Origin: an uncultured Clostridia bacterium
GTDB lineage: Bacteria > Bacillota > Peptococcia > Peptococcales > Peptococcaceae
DNA: 64,000 bases
Assembly: GCA_944391625.1 (NCBI GenBank)
Contig: CALXUG010000003.1
Coordinates: 1 to 64,000 of the forward strand
Reading direction: 5' to 3'
This document shows, one piece after another, positions 41,289 through 49,899 of this stretch. Within the stretch, counting starts at the first letter, position 1. Each line of letters opens with the position of its first letter. Both the position numbers and the translations under genes were made by a program. The notes under the pieces were generated by a model. That model was not told the origin of the DNA. It was given only the letters and a program-made list of their open reading frames with translations, and did not search any database.

Positions 41289-41795
41289 ATGGAACCATCC
41301 ATTCTTTATGCATCACCAGAACCATATCCTGCTGTGCAGGTTAGCGCGCCCAATTTAACTTATGCTCAAATGCTTTCTATGCCTTTTGCCTCTGCCAAAA
41401 GCGAATTGACTACCATTACCCAGTATACCTACTTCAACTGGGTTTTAGAACCGGACTGGGCCGATTTAGCAGCCGTGTACCAAAAAGTAGCCATGGTAGA
41501 AATGCGCCATTTAAACCTGCTGGGGCAATTGATCACCGCACTGGGCGGTAATCCCATTTACCGGTCGTATCCTTATAAACGACCTGTTTTTTGGAACAGC
41601 AGCGCCGTACAGTATCAGGGAAGCAAAGAAAAAGCCCTGCATATCAGCATTGCCGGTGAGCGGGAAGCTGTGGAAAGCTACCGCCACCTGTCCAAACTGA
41701 TTCAGGACCCAGGTGTCACTGCCATTTTGCAGCGCATTATTTTAGATGAAGAAGTACACATCCAGCTATTTCAACAATATCTTACCACAAAATAA
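41289..41795 (+). CDS. Ferritin-like protein (CotJC / Mn-catalase type)
   Basis: A 168-residue four-helix protein with a di-metal pattern: SELTTITQYTYF (Glu), VEMRHLNLLGQL (E-x-x-H), AGEREAVESYRHL (Glu) and LDEEVHIQLFQQYL (E-x-x-H). This is the arrangement of ferritin-like and manganese-catalase/CotJC-type proteins, often found in spore coats. AGGAGG lies 7 nt before the ATG at 41289. The role (oxidant removal, metal storage, coat) is not decided by the sequence. Confidence 0.8.
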   Translation: MEPSILYASPEPYPAVQVSAPNLTYAQMLSMPFASAKSELTTITQYTYFNWVLEPDWADLAAVYQKVAMVEMRHLNLLGQLITALGGNPIYRSYPYKRPVFWNSSAVQYQGSKEKALHISIAGEREAVESYRHLSKLIQDPGVTAILQRIILDEEVHIQLFQQYLTTK

Positions 41796-41930
41796 CAAAA
41801 AAAGGAACCAATCATACTGAAAAAATAACCCATGAACAAAAATTTTTTCACCGCAGGCCAAACAGGGCAATCAATTGACAGATGCAGTCAGCGCTTGGCC
41901 CTCTCTGGTAATTGGCATAATATGTTTGTC

Positions 41931-41988
41931 GGGCAATCTCTTTGCAGAAAGTCCACCTCTGGATGGACTTTCTGCAAAGAGATTGCCC
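41931..41988. repeat. Perfect 25-bp inverted repeat (long hairpin)
   Basis: The arms at 41931-41955 and 41964-41988 are perfectly complementary around an 8-nt loop (CCTCTGGA). It starts GGGCAATCTC and ends GAGATTGCCC. No T run follows, so it is not a standard terminator. The wider region 41796-42056 has no convincing gene. Confidence 0.85.
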
Positions 41989-42056
41989 TCTTGGTGATTT
42001 GGAGAAAGGCTATTGTAAATAAAGCAAGCTATAATAAATCAGAATTTATTCCCAAA

Positions 42057-42165
42057 CAGCATAACAGATTGATACATCAATTGCTATAAAAACATTCCCA
42101 ACAGGTTGAAAATTGATACAAAAAGCCCCGCATCTCTGCCTGATTCAAACAAAGATGCGAGGATT
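42057..42165. repeat. 109-bp direct repeat, copy 1 (contains minus-strand terminator)
   Basis: Begins CAGCATAACAGATTGAT and ends AAAGATGCGAGGATT. A second copy of the same length lies at 43324-43432. Its hairpin (CGCATCT...AGATGCG, then GGGGCTTTTT on the minus strand) lies directly after the stop of the gene at 42183. A 30-bp core (TTCCCAACAGGC...AAAATTGACA) recurs at 44220-44249. Confidence 0.8.
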
Positions 42166-42182
42166 GAGGTTATAGCATTCTT

Positions 42183-42527
42183 CTATTTATGGCTGCGCAT
42201 TGTCCCAAATGATAAAACAATAAGTACCATTATATAACATAGCATAACGTGCAAATCAAATAACAACATTGGCAGCTTGTATGCAATCAAAAGTCCAATA
42301 AACCACCAAGCGATAAGAATGATATTTAAAATCCTTTTTCCGGCGGAAAATGATTTCCAATCTTTTAAAACCATAATAGCTGATAAGAAAGTATTGCAAA
42401 AAATCCATATTATCCATAGATGATAAATAAACATTTGTTCTGTATGTTCAAAAAATATACTGCCAAATAATAAAAAAACAAACAGAATATTAATCACTCT
42501 AGGTACACGTTTTGATATTTCATTCAT
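42183..42527 (-). CDS. Small four-span membrane protein (114 aa)
   Basis: Four hydrophobic segments (VINILFVFLLFGSIFF, FIYHLWIIWIFCNTFLSAIMVL, ILNIILIAWWFIGLLIAY, LHVMLCYIMVLIVLSF). No family recognised. GGAGGGATTTAGT precedes the ATG at 42527. Confidence 0.6.
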   Translation of the reverse strand: MNEISKRVPRVINILFVFLLFGSIFFEHTEQMFIYHLWIIWIFCNTFLSAIMVLKDWKSFSAGKRILNIILIAWWFIGLLIAYKLPMLLFDLHVMLCYIMVLIVLSFGTMRSHK

Positions 42528-42713
42528 ACTAAATCCCTCCATACTACATAAACAAACACTTCAATAAGAACCTATACGCTTACTGAAGATTATTTGCATG
42601 TTTTATTAAAGTGCTTGCAGCATTTGTTCATTCAGCTAAATCAACATTTCTTACAGTAATCGTACCAACAGGGATTAACAAGGATTTGCTTTACAAACTC
42701 CAAGTAATTTTGC

Positions 42714-43220
42714 TTACATCTTCTTGATTTGCATCAGTTGACATCCTGCACAGCAAAACAAAAGCAACGTATAGAGCATCAAAAGGTATTTGCTATTTTG
42801 AATCAAGCTAAGTAAGCACAGAACAATTGCTGCAGCCCTCAATAAGAAACGCAAGAACTGAAACACTGTTTTCTCCCGCACTGTGCTTTTTAACCAACAA
42901 TCCAACACACTTACCATCACCGTTAGCCATAATGCTACCGCTGTAAAAAAGATACTATCATAAGCGTAATGCAGGGAAAATTGCAATAAAGCAATCAATG
43001 CGGCAACCAAAGTAATCCCCACAAGCCATAACCTCCATACATCCCGTTGAAACAACTGACTACCAATCTCTTTCTGCAAAAGAGAAAATCCAACCAGTAT
43101 CAGAAAAAACGGGATGCTCATATCTCCCCAAATCCGGCGCTCCAATAAACTATCCAGCCCTGCCAACAAACCAATCACCAACAAAATAAACATAACAAAC
43201 CATTTTTGTTCTCGTTCCAT
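42714..43220 (-). CDS. Membrane protein of unknown function (168 aa)
   Basis: Five to six hydrophobic segments (WFVMFILLVIGLLAGL, PFFLILVGFSLL, LWLVGITLVAALIALLQF, IFFTAVALWLTVMVSVL, FLLRAAAIVLCLLSLI, LLMLYTLLLFCCAGCQLM). The ATG at 43220 has AAGGAG 9 nt upstream; the open frame reaches 43283 without one. No family recognised. Confidence 0.6.
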   Translation of the reverse strand: MEREQKWFVMFILLVIGLLAGLDSLLERRIWGDMSIPFFLILVGFSLLQKEIGSQLFQRDVWRLWLVGITLVAALIALLQFSLHYAYDSIFFTAVALWLTVMVSVLDCWLKSTVREKTVFQFLRFLLRAAAIVLCLLSLIQNSKYLLMLYTLLLFCCAGCQLMQIKKM

Positions 43221-43323
43221 TGCATCAATCTCCTTACCGTAACATACAACACAGCCGCCAGCAAAACAAAAGCAATGCCGCAACTATTTTTAAACATTTA
43301 CCCATTGTGTTCCCCTATAATCA

Positions 43324-43432
43324 CAGCATAACAGATTGATGTATTGATTGCTATAAAAATATTCCCAACAGGCTAAAAATTGACACGAAAAATCCCACAT
43401 CTCTGCCTGATTCAAGCAAAGATGCGAGGATT
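43324..43432. repeat. 109-bp direct repeat, copy 2 (contains minus-strand terminator)
   Basis: Same length and order as 42057-42165, with roughly one base in ten different. The hairpin half lies 9 bp after the stop codon of the gene ending at 43441, as copy 1 does for its gene. Confidence 0.8.
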
Positions 43433-43440
43433 TTTTATAA

Positions 43441-44112
43441 TCAATCAGACGGGATTACATATTGATATTCCTGTCGATACATCTTTTCAGCATCGTTTTC
43501 GGAAGGAATCTCCACCACAATATAGATGTTCTGCGTTCCTTTCGGGACTAAGAAACTTTGTTGACAATCCTGCAATACCTGACCTTCTTCTATCCCAGTT
43601 GTTTTGTTGCCATCGCTTTCGCCAATGCCGAATATACTATCATGATTACTTTGCAACGGACCGGTATCTCTGCTGTAAGCATGAACAATGGCATATAGCC
43701 CTTTTACAGTTCCGTAAGCTGTTGTTTTTGTTCCTGGATAACCGAAATTGGCAATAGAAAAGGTTACCTGAAAAGCTCGCATATCGGATAAAGACTTTGT
43801 ATCCGGTATGATATTATCTTTATTGAACTGTTCCAACGTAATTTCTTCTGCAAATTGCATCTGCACCTCAAATAAGGATTCCTCCTGCCACACTTCACCA
43901 ATTTGTAAGACAGGTTTCACATCCTTAACAAGATGTTGCTGATCCAGTGCTCCGGTATCAAAAAAGAATGCTCCAATAAAAGTCACAGGATTGGTGCCAA
44001 ACCACATACAGAAAAATGCAACAAAAAGAATCCATAACAACAATGCCCCCAACAGTAACATCCGTACCACATAAAAAATCATATCCAGTGCTGTTTTTGC
44101 AGAATCTTTCAC
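43441..44112 (-). CDS. Membrane-anchored protein of unknown function (223 aa)
   Basis: One N-terminal transmembrane segment (IFYVVRMLLLGALLLWILFVAFFCMWF) followed by a soluble, probably extracellular beta-rich domain (WQEESLFEVQMQFAEEITLEQF, MRAFQVTFSIANFGYPGTKTTAYGTVKGLYAIVHAY, KGTQNIYIVVEIP). The C-terminal part has the feel of a DUF4352-type immunoglobulin-like domain, but I am not sure. Confidence 0.6.
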   Translation of the reverse strand: MKDSAKTALDMIFYVVRMLLLGALLLWILFVAFFCMWFGTNPVTFIGAFFFDTGALDQQHLVKDVKPVLQIGEVWQEESLFEVQMQFAEEITLEQFNKDNIIPDTKSLSDMRAFQVTFSIANFGYPGTKTTAYGTVKGLYAIVHAYSRDTGPLQSNHDSIFGIGESDGNKTTGIEEGQVLQDCQQSFLVPKGTQNIYIVVEIPSENDAEKMYRQEYQYVIPSD

Positions 44113-44391
44113 TCTGTTCGCCCCCTTTTCACCGCCACTCGCCCAGCAGCTTAAAATATTCCAAAAAATTGTTTATACATTTATTATAACAGAATTGCAA
44201 ACTTATTTCTATCAAGTTGTTCCCAACAGGCCGAAAATTGACATGAAAACTTTGATTCTTTGTTCTGCCAATCATGTTTCCTATCTTCCTTTTTTCTGCA
44301 AATAAGATTATACTTTTATTAATAAAACAGATGGATTCATCTCGCCGGATAACGCGAATGACATCAACTATAAAAATCTTGGAGGATATGG

Positions 44392-44715
44392 TATTGAACA
44401 TTGTAACAGAAGCGGAAACAACCGCTGCCGCAAATTACATTGGTGCAAACCGGCCAACAGCTGCGGGCACAGCAGGCCATAGATTTGGTATTTTTAGATA
44501 TTGAGCTGGCGCAGGAACAATTCACTCGCAAATGCAACGGCGAAGATGTAATTCTGCACCGCAGGGATATTGTATATATCTGCTCTTACAAACGGGTACT
44601 CAAAGTTTTTCTGTCCAACAGCGATACCTTAGAGTATTACGGTAAAATCCGCCTTTTTGCACTATTTGAATCAGTAATACAATCAATGTGTGAGAGAAGT
44701 CTGACATGTTCATAG
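44392..44715 (+). pseudogene. LytTR-type response regulator remnant
   Basis: A start with GGAGGATATG leads into MVLNIV, then the frame shifts. The other frame reads LRAQQAIDLVFLDIEL (receiver phospho-acceptor region) and jumps straight to FTRKCNGEDVILHRRDIVYICSYKRVLKVFLSN (LytTR DNA-binding domain). Most of the receiver, about 100 residues, is missing. It lies 136 bp upstream of an intact AgrC-like kinase gene, its likely former partner. Confidence 0.7.
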
Positions 44716-44851
44716 ACAAGGCAAGTATGCAGCGAATCACGCGGTTGTAAAATTAAATTTAACTTGTATAACTGCTGCAAATTTAAGCATTCACTCAACT
44801 ATCACCCTGCCTGCATATTTTTCAATATCCGGCTGAGAAAGGAACCGATAA

Positions 44852-46156
44852 ATGGAACACTTTATAATTAATATATTCAGCGCCATTGTTGAATATTTTG
44901 CCATCTACGCATTCCTGTGGATTTTTTATGACAGAGATCCGCAGCGCAGACACTGGCGTATGGCTTGCCATATGATCATGCCTGTACTATTCTTTTTATT
45001 TTCCGGCTATGTCACCAATATTTATCTGCGGCCAATTCTGTTTGTTGGCTGCACTATTTTGATCGCACAAGGCTTTCAAGGAAATACAGGGCAACGTATC
45101 TTTTCGGTCGCTGTATTTCAAATTATCTTAATTTCATTAGAAATTATTATTTCTCTATCGTTACAGCCAATGAAAGATATTTCCTTTGAAACCTTTTATT
45201 TTGGTGGCAATATTTTTGCTCGACTGGTCACTCTTGGCGTTTTAATCTTATTATTTTGGTGCAGCCAAAAAAAGCGAATTATTTTTGATCCCTTGCGTTT
45301 GCACTACATTTTTATACTGTTATTATTCTCTGCCCTGTCTTTATTTTTTGTTTTATTTTCTCATTTTCTGCTTTTATTAGCAGATATCCCTTCTCTTTTT
45401 TCTCTGGGATGCTTGGGAATTCTACTTGCGGTATTCACCAATATCTGCCTGTATTATCTGTTTTATCAGCTGGCAGTGGGAGAAACGGCCAAAGCCAAAT
45501 TACAGGTTATCAATGCCCATGTATCCCAGCAAAAAGAAGCCCAGGCGCAGCTAGAACAAACTCACCAGCAGGTGCGCAAGCTGCACCATGATATGAAGCA
45601 TTATCTGATTGCCATTGCCGGCTTATTAAAGCAAAATCAGGTAGCAGAAGCACAGATGGAGCTAGAAAAACAACTGCAAACAATAGCGCATACCCGCCTG
45701 TTTGACACCGGCTATCCGGTATTAAACTCGGTGCTGGCATATAAATTTGAGCAGGCGCAAAGCAAAGCAATCACTCCCCAGCTGTTTTGGAATATCAACA
45801 CACCATTACAGATTCACGTAGTGGATTTAGCTGTTATTTTGGTCAACGGACTGGACAACGCCATTGAAGCAGCTTGCCAGGTAACAGCAACACAACCTTT
45901 TTTGTCTGTTTATGCCGAACTGAAAAGCGGTTATATCAAGGTGCGCATTATCAACAACACTCACATTGATCCTGTCATTGTGAACGGCACCATTGCCACC
46001 ACCAAGCAGGACAAGGCATTTCACGGGCTGGGGCTGGAAAGCATTGCAGCCCTGTGCAGGCAATATCAGGGACAATCTTTTCTGGAATGTGAAAACCATT
46101 TATTTACCTTAATGGTGCTATTACAAAATACCGCACCCACACCGTTGGAATTCTAA
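44852..46156 (+). CDS. AgrC-like sensor histidine kinase (GHKL)
   Basis: A 434-residue kinase with six to seven N-terminal transmembrane segments and a coiled-coil region (SQQKEAQAQLEQTHQQVRKLHHDMKHYL, His in HHDMKH as phospho-acceptor). A GHKL ATPase domain follows (NGLDNAIEAA, HGLGLESIAALC). Such kinases sense peptides or cell-envelope signals and pair with LytTR regulators. The adjacent regulator is a pseudogene, so this kinase is an orphan here. AGAAAGGAACCGATAA precedes the ATG. Confidence 0.88.
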   Translation: MEHFIINIFSAIVEYFAIYAFLWIFYDRDPQRRHWRMACHMIMPVLFFLFSGYVTNIYLRPILFVGCTILIAQGFQGNTGQRIFSVAVFQIILISLEIIISLSLQPMKDISFETFYFGGNIFARLVTLGVLILLFWCSQKKRIIFDPLRLHYIFILLLFSALSLFFVLFSHFLLLLADIPSLFSLGCLGILLAVFTNICLYYLFYQLAVGETAKAKLQVINAHVSQQKEAQAQLEQTHQQVRKLHHDMKHYLIAIAGLLKQNQVAEAQMELEKQLQTIAHTRLFDTGYPVLNSVLAYKFEQAQSKAITPQLFWNINTPLQIHVVDLAVILVNGLDNAIEAACQVTATQPFLSVYAELKSGYIKVRIINNTHIDPVIVNGTIATTKQDKAFHGLGLESIAALCRQYQGQSFLECENHLFTLMVLLQNTAPTPLEF

Positions 46157-46252
46157 AAAATCACAAAAATTATTTTAAACTCAATCAAACCTTTTGCTGT
46201 CGTTATCGAAATTAAACTAGCCTTCTCTATAACATTCAAATTGGAAACGCAA

Positions 46253-46283
46253 AAAAGGTGCGCCACCGATGACGCACCCTTTT
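46253..46283. terminator. Terminator
   Basis: AAAAGGTGCG pairs with CGCACC-C-TTTT (one bulge), followed by CTATTTC. Lies after the kinase gene. Confidence 0.7.
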
Positions 46284-46330
46284 CTATTTCTTAACGATTC
46301 ATCCAATCAATTTTACATAAAGACGCAGGA

Positions 46331-46435
46331 TTATTTTCAGCTGGCAAGGCGGCTTTTGATTTTTCGAGCGACGCGTACAGCTCGTACGCAAGGCGAAGAA
46401 AATCAAAAACAACACAGCCAGATGGAAATAAGACA
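46331..46435. repeat. REP/MITE-like imperfect palindrome (about 100 bp)
   Basis: TTATTTTCAGCTGGC at the left end is matched by GCCAGATGGAAATAA at the right. Inner segments TTTTGATTTTTCG and CGAAGAAAATCAAAA pair around a centre with GCGTACAGCTCGTACGC. The whole would fold into one long hairpin. It sits between convergent genes and has no coding frame. Confidence 0.65.
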
Positions 46436-46443
46436 AGTCTGGT

Positions 46444-47115
46444 TTATAGTTTTACTACATCACAGACTACTAGCCTCTCCCCCTCCACTTTAAACTTCAC
46501 ATCATACCCCGCAAAGGATAATCCGTAAATTCGCTCCGGATCGTTGATATAGGCGGGACGGGGATCCTGCTCCAGCACATGCACAATGGCAGCCTGCTTA
46601 TCCTGCGGATAGCGGGCCAGCAGTTCTGCGGGAAATTCCACCTGCAGCTGATGCAGCCTGGTTTGGCTAGTGTAGCCCTCTGTGGCGTCGGGATGACAGT
46701 CCACATAAGGCAGGTAAGGTTTGATATCGTAAATGGGCGTGCCGTCTACCAAATCAGCGCCGGACACATACAGCACCGGGCCATCATGGCTATCTATCTC
46801 CACACGCTGCAAACGCACCGAGGACAAGCCGATATCATTGGGACGGAAGGGCGAGCGGGTGGCAAACACCCCCACCCGTTTGTCACCGCCCAGCCGCGGC
46901 GGCCGCACTGTTGGCGACCACTGGGCTTTGTGAGCTTTGGAAAACTGCCACAGCAGCCAGATATGGGAGAACGCCTCTAATCCGCGCACAGCCTCCGGGC
47001 TGCGAAATTCCGGCTCAAATACAATCTTGCCCTGCAGCTCCTGCACCAGTCCGCTCTGGCGGGGAATGCCAAATTTATCAGGAAAGTCGGTCTGAATACG
47101 GGCGATAATCTTCAT
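46444..47115 (-). CDS. trmO: tRNA (N6-threonylcarbamoyladenosine-37) N6-methyltransferase
   Basis: A 223-residue TrmO/TsaA-family enzyme that methylates t6A37 of threonine tRNA using SAM. Characteristic stretches are ARIQTDFPDKFGIPRQSGLV, FSHIWLLWQF, VFATRSPFRPNDIGLSSVRL and DLVDGTPIYDIKPYLPYVD. The C-terminal extension (AAIVHVLEQDPRPAYINDPERIYGL) is also typical. It follows valS on the same strand, its ATG overlapping the valS stop region. Confidence 0.93.
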   Translation of the reverse strand: MKIIARIQTDFPDKFGIPRQSGLVQELQGKIVFEPEFRSPEAVRGLEAFSHIWLLWQFSKAHKAQWSPTVRPPRLGGDKRVGVFATRSPFRPNDIGLSSVRLQRVEIDSHDGPVLYVSGADLVDGTPIYDIKPYLPYVDCHPDATEGYTSQTRLHQLQVEFPAELLARYPQDKQAAIVHVLEQDPRPAYINDPERIYGLSFAGYDVKFKVEGERLVVCDVVKL

Positions 47116-49766
47116 CAGCCTTTGTAGCTTTCCAGACGAGCCGCCAGCGCTGCTTTGCTGTCCTGATATTTGGCCAGCTTTTCTTTTTCACCGGCGATTA
47201 CATCAGCAGGCGCTTTGGCCACAAAGCCCGCGTTGTTCAGTTTCTTTTCCAACCGTTCAATTTCTTTGTTTACTTTTTCCACTTCTTTTTCCAGACGGGC
47301 AATTTCTTTGTCCATATCAATCAGCCCTTTTAACGGCAGGAAGATTTCGATACCCTGAACCACGGCGGTTACAGCCTGTTCCGGTTTTTCTGCCAGTGTC
47401 AGCTGTACATCCAGCTGCTCCAGGGTAGCCAGGTTGATGATATATGGTGCTGTTTCCTGCAGCACAGCCAGCAACTCCTCTTTGTTGGCGGCAATGATGC
47501 AGTCGGCTTTTTTGCCCAGCGGTACGTTCATTTCGCTGCGCATATTGCGGATTGCACGGATTACATCCATAACTATTGCCATCTGTGCTTCTGTGTCCGC
47601 AGAGATTTTGCCATCATCAGCTGTTGGCCACTGGGTCAGCATAATGGTTTCGCCTTCATGCGGCAGGTGCTGCCAGATTTCTTCGGTAATGAACGGCATA
47701 AATGGATGCAGCAGTACCATGGTGTCACGCAGTACGCCGGCAATTACCTGCTGTGCTGTGCGGCGGCTGATTTCGCTCTCTTTGCCGTATAGTCTTGGTT
47801 TTACCATTTCAATGTACCAGTCGCAGAATTCGTTCCAGATGAAGTCATACATCTGACGGGCTGCTTCGCCTAAATCGTAGCCATCCAGCATACGGGTCAC
47901 GGTTTTGGATACCGAATTCAGACGGCTGATAATCCATTTGTCTGCCATGGTGTATTCCAGCTGGTCTTCTGCCATTGGCGCATAATCTTCCAGATTCATC
48001 AGAACAAAACGGGTTGCATTCCAGATTTTATTGGCAAAGTTGCGGGATGCTTCCAACCGTTCTGTCTGGAACCGCAGGTCGTTGCCCGGGGTGTTGCCGG
48101 TAATCAGCATGAATCGCAGCGTATCTGCGCCAAATTCGTCAATCACCTGCAGTGGGTCAATGCCGTTGCCCAGCGATTTGCTCATTTTGCGGCCCTGGCC
48201 ATCCAGCACCAGGCCGTGAATCAGTACATCCTTGAATGGGGACTGTCCGGTAAATTCCAGGGCGTCAAACAGCATTCTGGCTACCCAGAAGAAGATGATA
48301 TCGCGGCCTGTTACCAGAGTGCTGGTTGGATAGAAGGTTTCCAGCTCTTTGGTCTGGTTTGGCCAGCCCATGGTAGAAAATGGCCACAAGCCGGAGCTGA
48401 ACCAGGTGTCCAGTACGTCCGGATCCTGCTCAACATTTTTGGATCCGCATTTGGTACAGGTGTCAATATCGGTGGTGCTGCACATTACTTCGCCGCAGTC
48501 CTGACAATACCAGACAGGGATACGATGCCCCCACCATAACTGACGGGAGATACACCAGTCACGAATATTTTCCAGCCAGCCCAGATAAATTTTGGTAAAC
48601 CGTTCGGGCACAAAGTTTACAGCTCCTGTGTGGGCAGCTTGGATAGCCGGTTCTGCCAGCGGCGCCATTTTTACAAACCACTGTTTGCTCACGAATGGTT
48701 CAATAACGCTGTGGCAGCGATAGCAATGACCAACGGAATTGTTGTGGTCTTCAATTTTGGTCAGCACGCCGCTGGCGGTTAAATCTTCCACCAGCTGTTT
48801 GCGGCATTCATAGCGGTCCATACCGGCATATTTGCCGGCTTCCTCGTTCATTTTGCCCTGTTTGTCGATAACCACTACCTGCGGCAGGTTATGACGGTTG
48901 CCCACTTCAAAGTCGTTAGGGTCATGGGCCGGTGTAATTTTAACAGCGCCGGTACCGAAGTCTTTTTCTACATATTCATCGGCAATGACCGGAATAACAC
49001 GGCCTACTACCGGCAGCACCAGATTTTTGCCGATTAAGTGGGCATAGCGTTCATCGTCCGGATGCACTGCCACTGCGGTATCGCCCATCATGGTTTCGGG
49101 ACGGGTGGTGGCAATTTCAATGCCATCGGCGCCGTCTTCGGTTGGATAACGGAAATAATAGATTTTGCCTTCCTGATCGATGTGTTCTACTTCGATATCG
49201 GAGATGGTGGTCTGGCAGTGCGGGCACCAGTTTACAATATAGTTGCCCTGATAGATCAAACCTTTGTTGTATAAACGCACAAATGCTTCTCGAACTGCCT
49301 GAGAGCAGCCTTCGTCCATGGTGAACCGTTCACGGTCCCAGTCGCAGGAGCTGCCCAGTTTGCGCAGCTGGGTGGTGATGGTGTTGCCGTATTCTTCTTT
49401 CCAGGCCCAGGTGCGGCGCAAAAATTCTTCACGGCCTACTTCATAACGATTGGTGCCTTCTTCTTTCAGCTGCGCCTCTACTTTTGCCTGTGTAGCGATA
49501 CCGGCATGGTCTGTGCCCGGTACCCACAGCGTATTGAAGCCGCTCAACCGTTTATAACGCACCAGAATGTCCTGCATGGTGTTGTCCATGGCATGTCCCA
49601 TGTGCAGTTTCCCGGTTACGTTTGGCGGCGGCATTACGATGGAGAAGTTCTGTTTGCCTTCCTCCATTTTTCCTGCAAAATATTTATTCTGTTCCCATAC
49701 AGAATACCAGTGTTCTTCTACTTGTTTTGGATCATAAACCTTTGATAAGTTTTTGCTCTCGTCCAT
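47115..49766 (-). CDS. valS: Valine-tRNA ligase
   Basis: An 883-residue class I synthetase. The HIGH-type motif is PPPNVTGKLHMGHAM, the editing domain contains GTDHAGIATQ and TTRPETMMGDTAVAVHPDD, and the KMSKS loop is GRKMSKSLGNG. A C-terminal coiled-coil arm (MDKEIARLEKEVEKVNKEIERLEKKL) is typical of ValS. The ATG at 49766 has GAAAGGAG upstream. A T-box leader with a valine specifier lies on the same strand, but about 590 nt upstream, separated by a repeat segment with parS copy 2. Confidence 0.97.
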   Translation of the reverse strand: MDESKNLSKVYDPKQVEEHWYSVWEQNKYFAGKMEEGKQNFSIVMPPPNVTGKLHMGHAMDNTMQDILVRYKRLSGFNTLWVPGTDHAGIATQAKVEAQLKEEGTNRYEVGREEFLRRTWAWKEEYGNTITTQLRKLGSSCDWDRERFTMDEGCSQAVREAFVRLYNKGLIYQGNYIVNWCPHCQTTISDIEVEHIDQEGKIYYFRYPTEDGADGIEIATTRPETMMGDTAVAVHPDDERYAHLIGKNLVLPVVGRVIPVIADEYVEKDFGTGAVKITPAHDPNDFEVGNRHNLPQVVVIDKQGKMNEEAGKYAGMDRYECRKQLVEDLTASGVLTKIEDHNNSVGHCYRCHSVIEPFVSKQWFVKMAPLAEPAIQAAHTGAVNFVPERFTKIYLGWLENIRDWCISRQLWWGHRIPVWYCQDCGEVMCSTTDIDTCTKCGSKNVEQDPDVLDTWFSSGLWPFSTMGWPNQTKELETFYPTSTLVTGRDIIFFWVARMLFDALEFTGQSPFKDVLIHGLVLDGQGRKMSKSLGNGIDPLQVIDEFGADTLRFMLITGNTPGNDLRFQTERLEASRNFANKIWNATRFVLMNLEDYAPMAEDQLEYTMADKWIISRLNSVSKTVTRMLDGYDLGEAARQMYDFIWNEFCDWYIEMVKPRLYGKESEISRRTAQQVIAGVLRDTMVLLHPFMPFITEEIWQHLPHEGETIMLTQWPTADDGKISADTEAQMAIVMDVIRAIRNMRSEMNVPLGKKADCIIAANKEELLAVLQETAPYIINLATLEQLDVQLTLAEKPEQAVTAVVQGIEIFLPLKGLIDMDKEIARLEKEVEKVNKEIERLEKKLNNAGFVAKAPADVIAGEKEKLAKYQDSKAALAARLESYKG

Positions 49767-49883
49767 TGTTGGGCTCCTTTCACGATCAAGTAATAAAAAT
49801 AAAACAATCATATTTCTTTTTCAGCGCAGAATATTGCGCAGATGCGCTCAAAATGATAATTTTAAGCATAAATAAATTTCCAT

Positions 49884-49899
49884 TGTTTCACGTGAAACA
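49884..49899. other. parS site (ParB/Spo0J binding), copy 2
   Basis: Same perfect 16-mer TGTTTCACGTGAAACA as at 39995. The 12 bp on its right (TAGTTATTAACC) are the reverse complement of the 12 bp on the left of copy 1, so 28 bp are identical in inverted orientation. It lies in the valS leader. Degenerate parS-like copies are at 49934-49945 and near 50338-50350. Confidence 0.9.

Noticed and set aside
44129-44401. 90-codon minus-strand frame upstream of the 223-residue membrane protein
   Set aside because: AT-rich spacer with a core of the 109-bp repeat; no ribosome-binding site before its ATG and no protein-like pattern. It also runs opposite the start of the regulator remnant.
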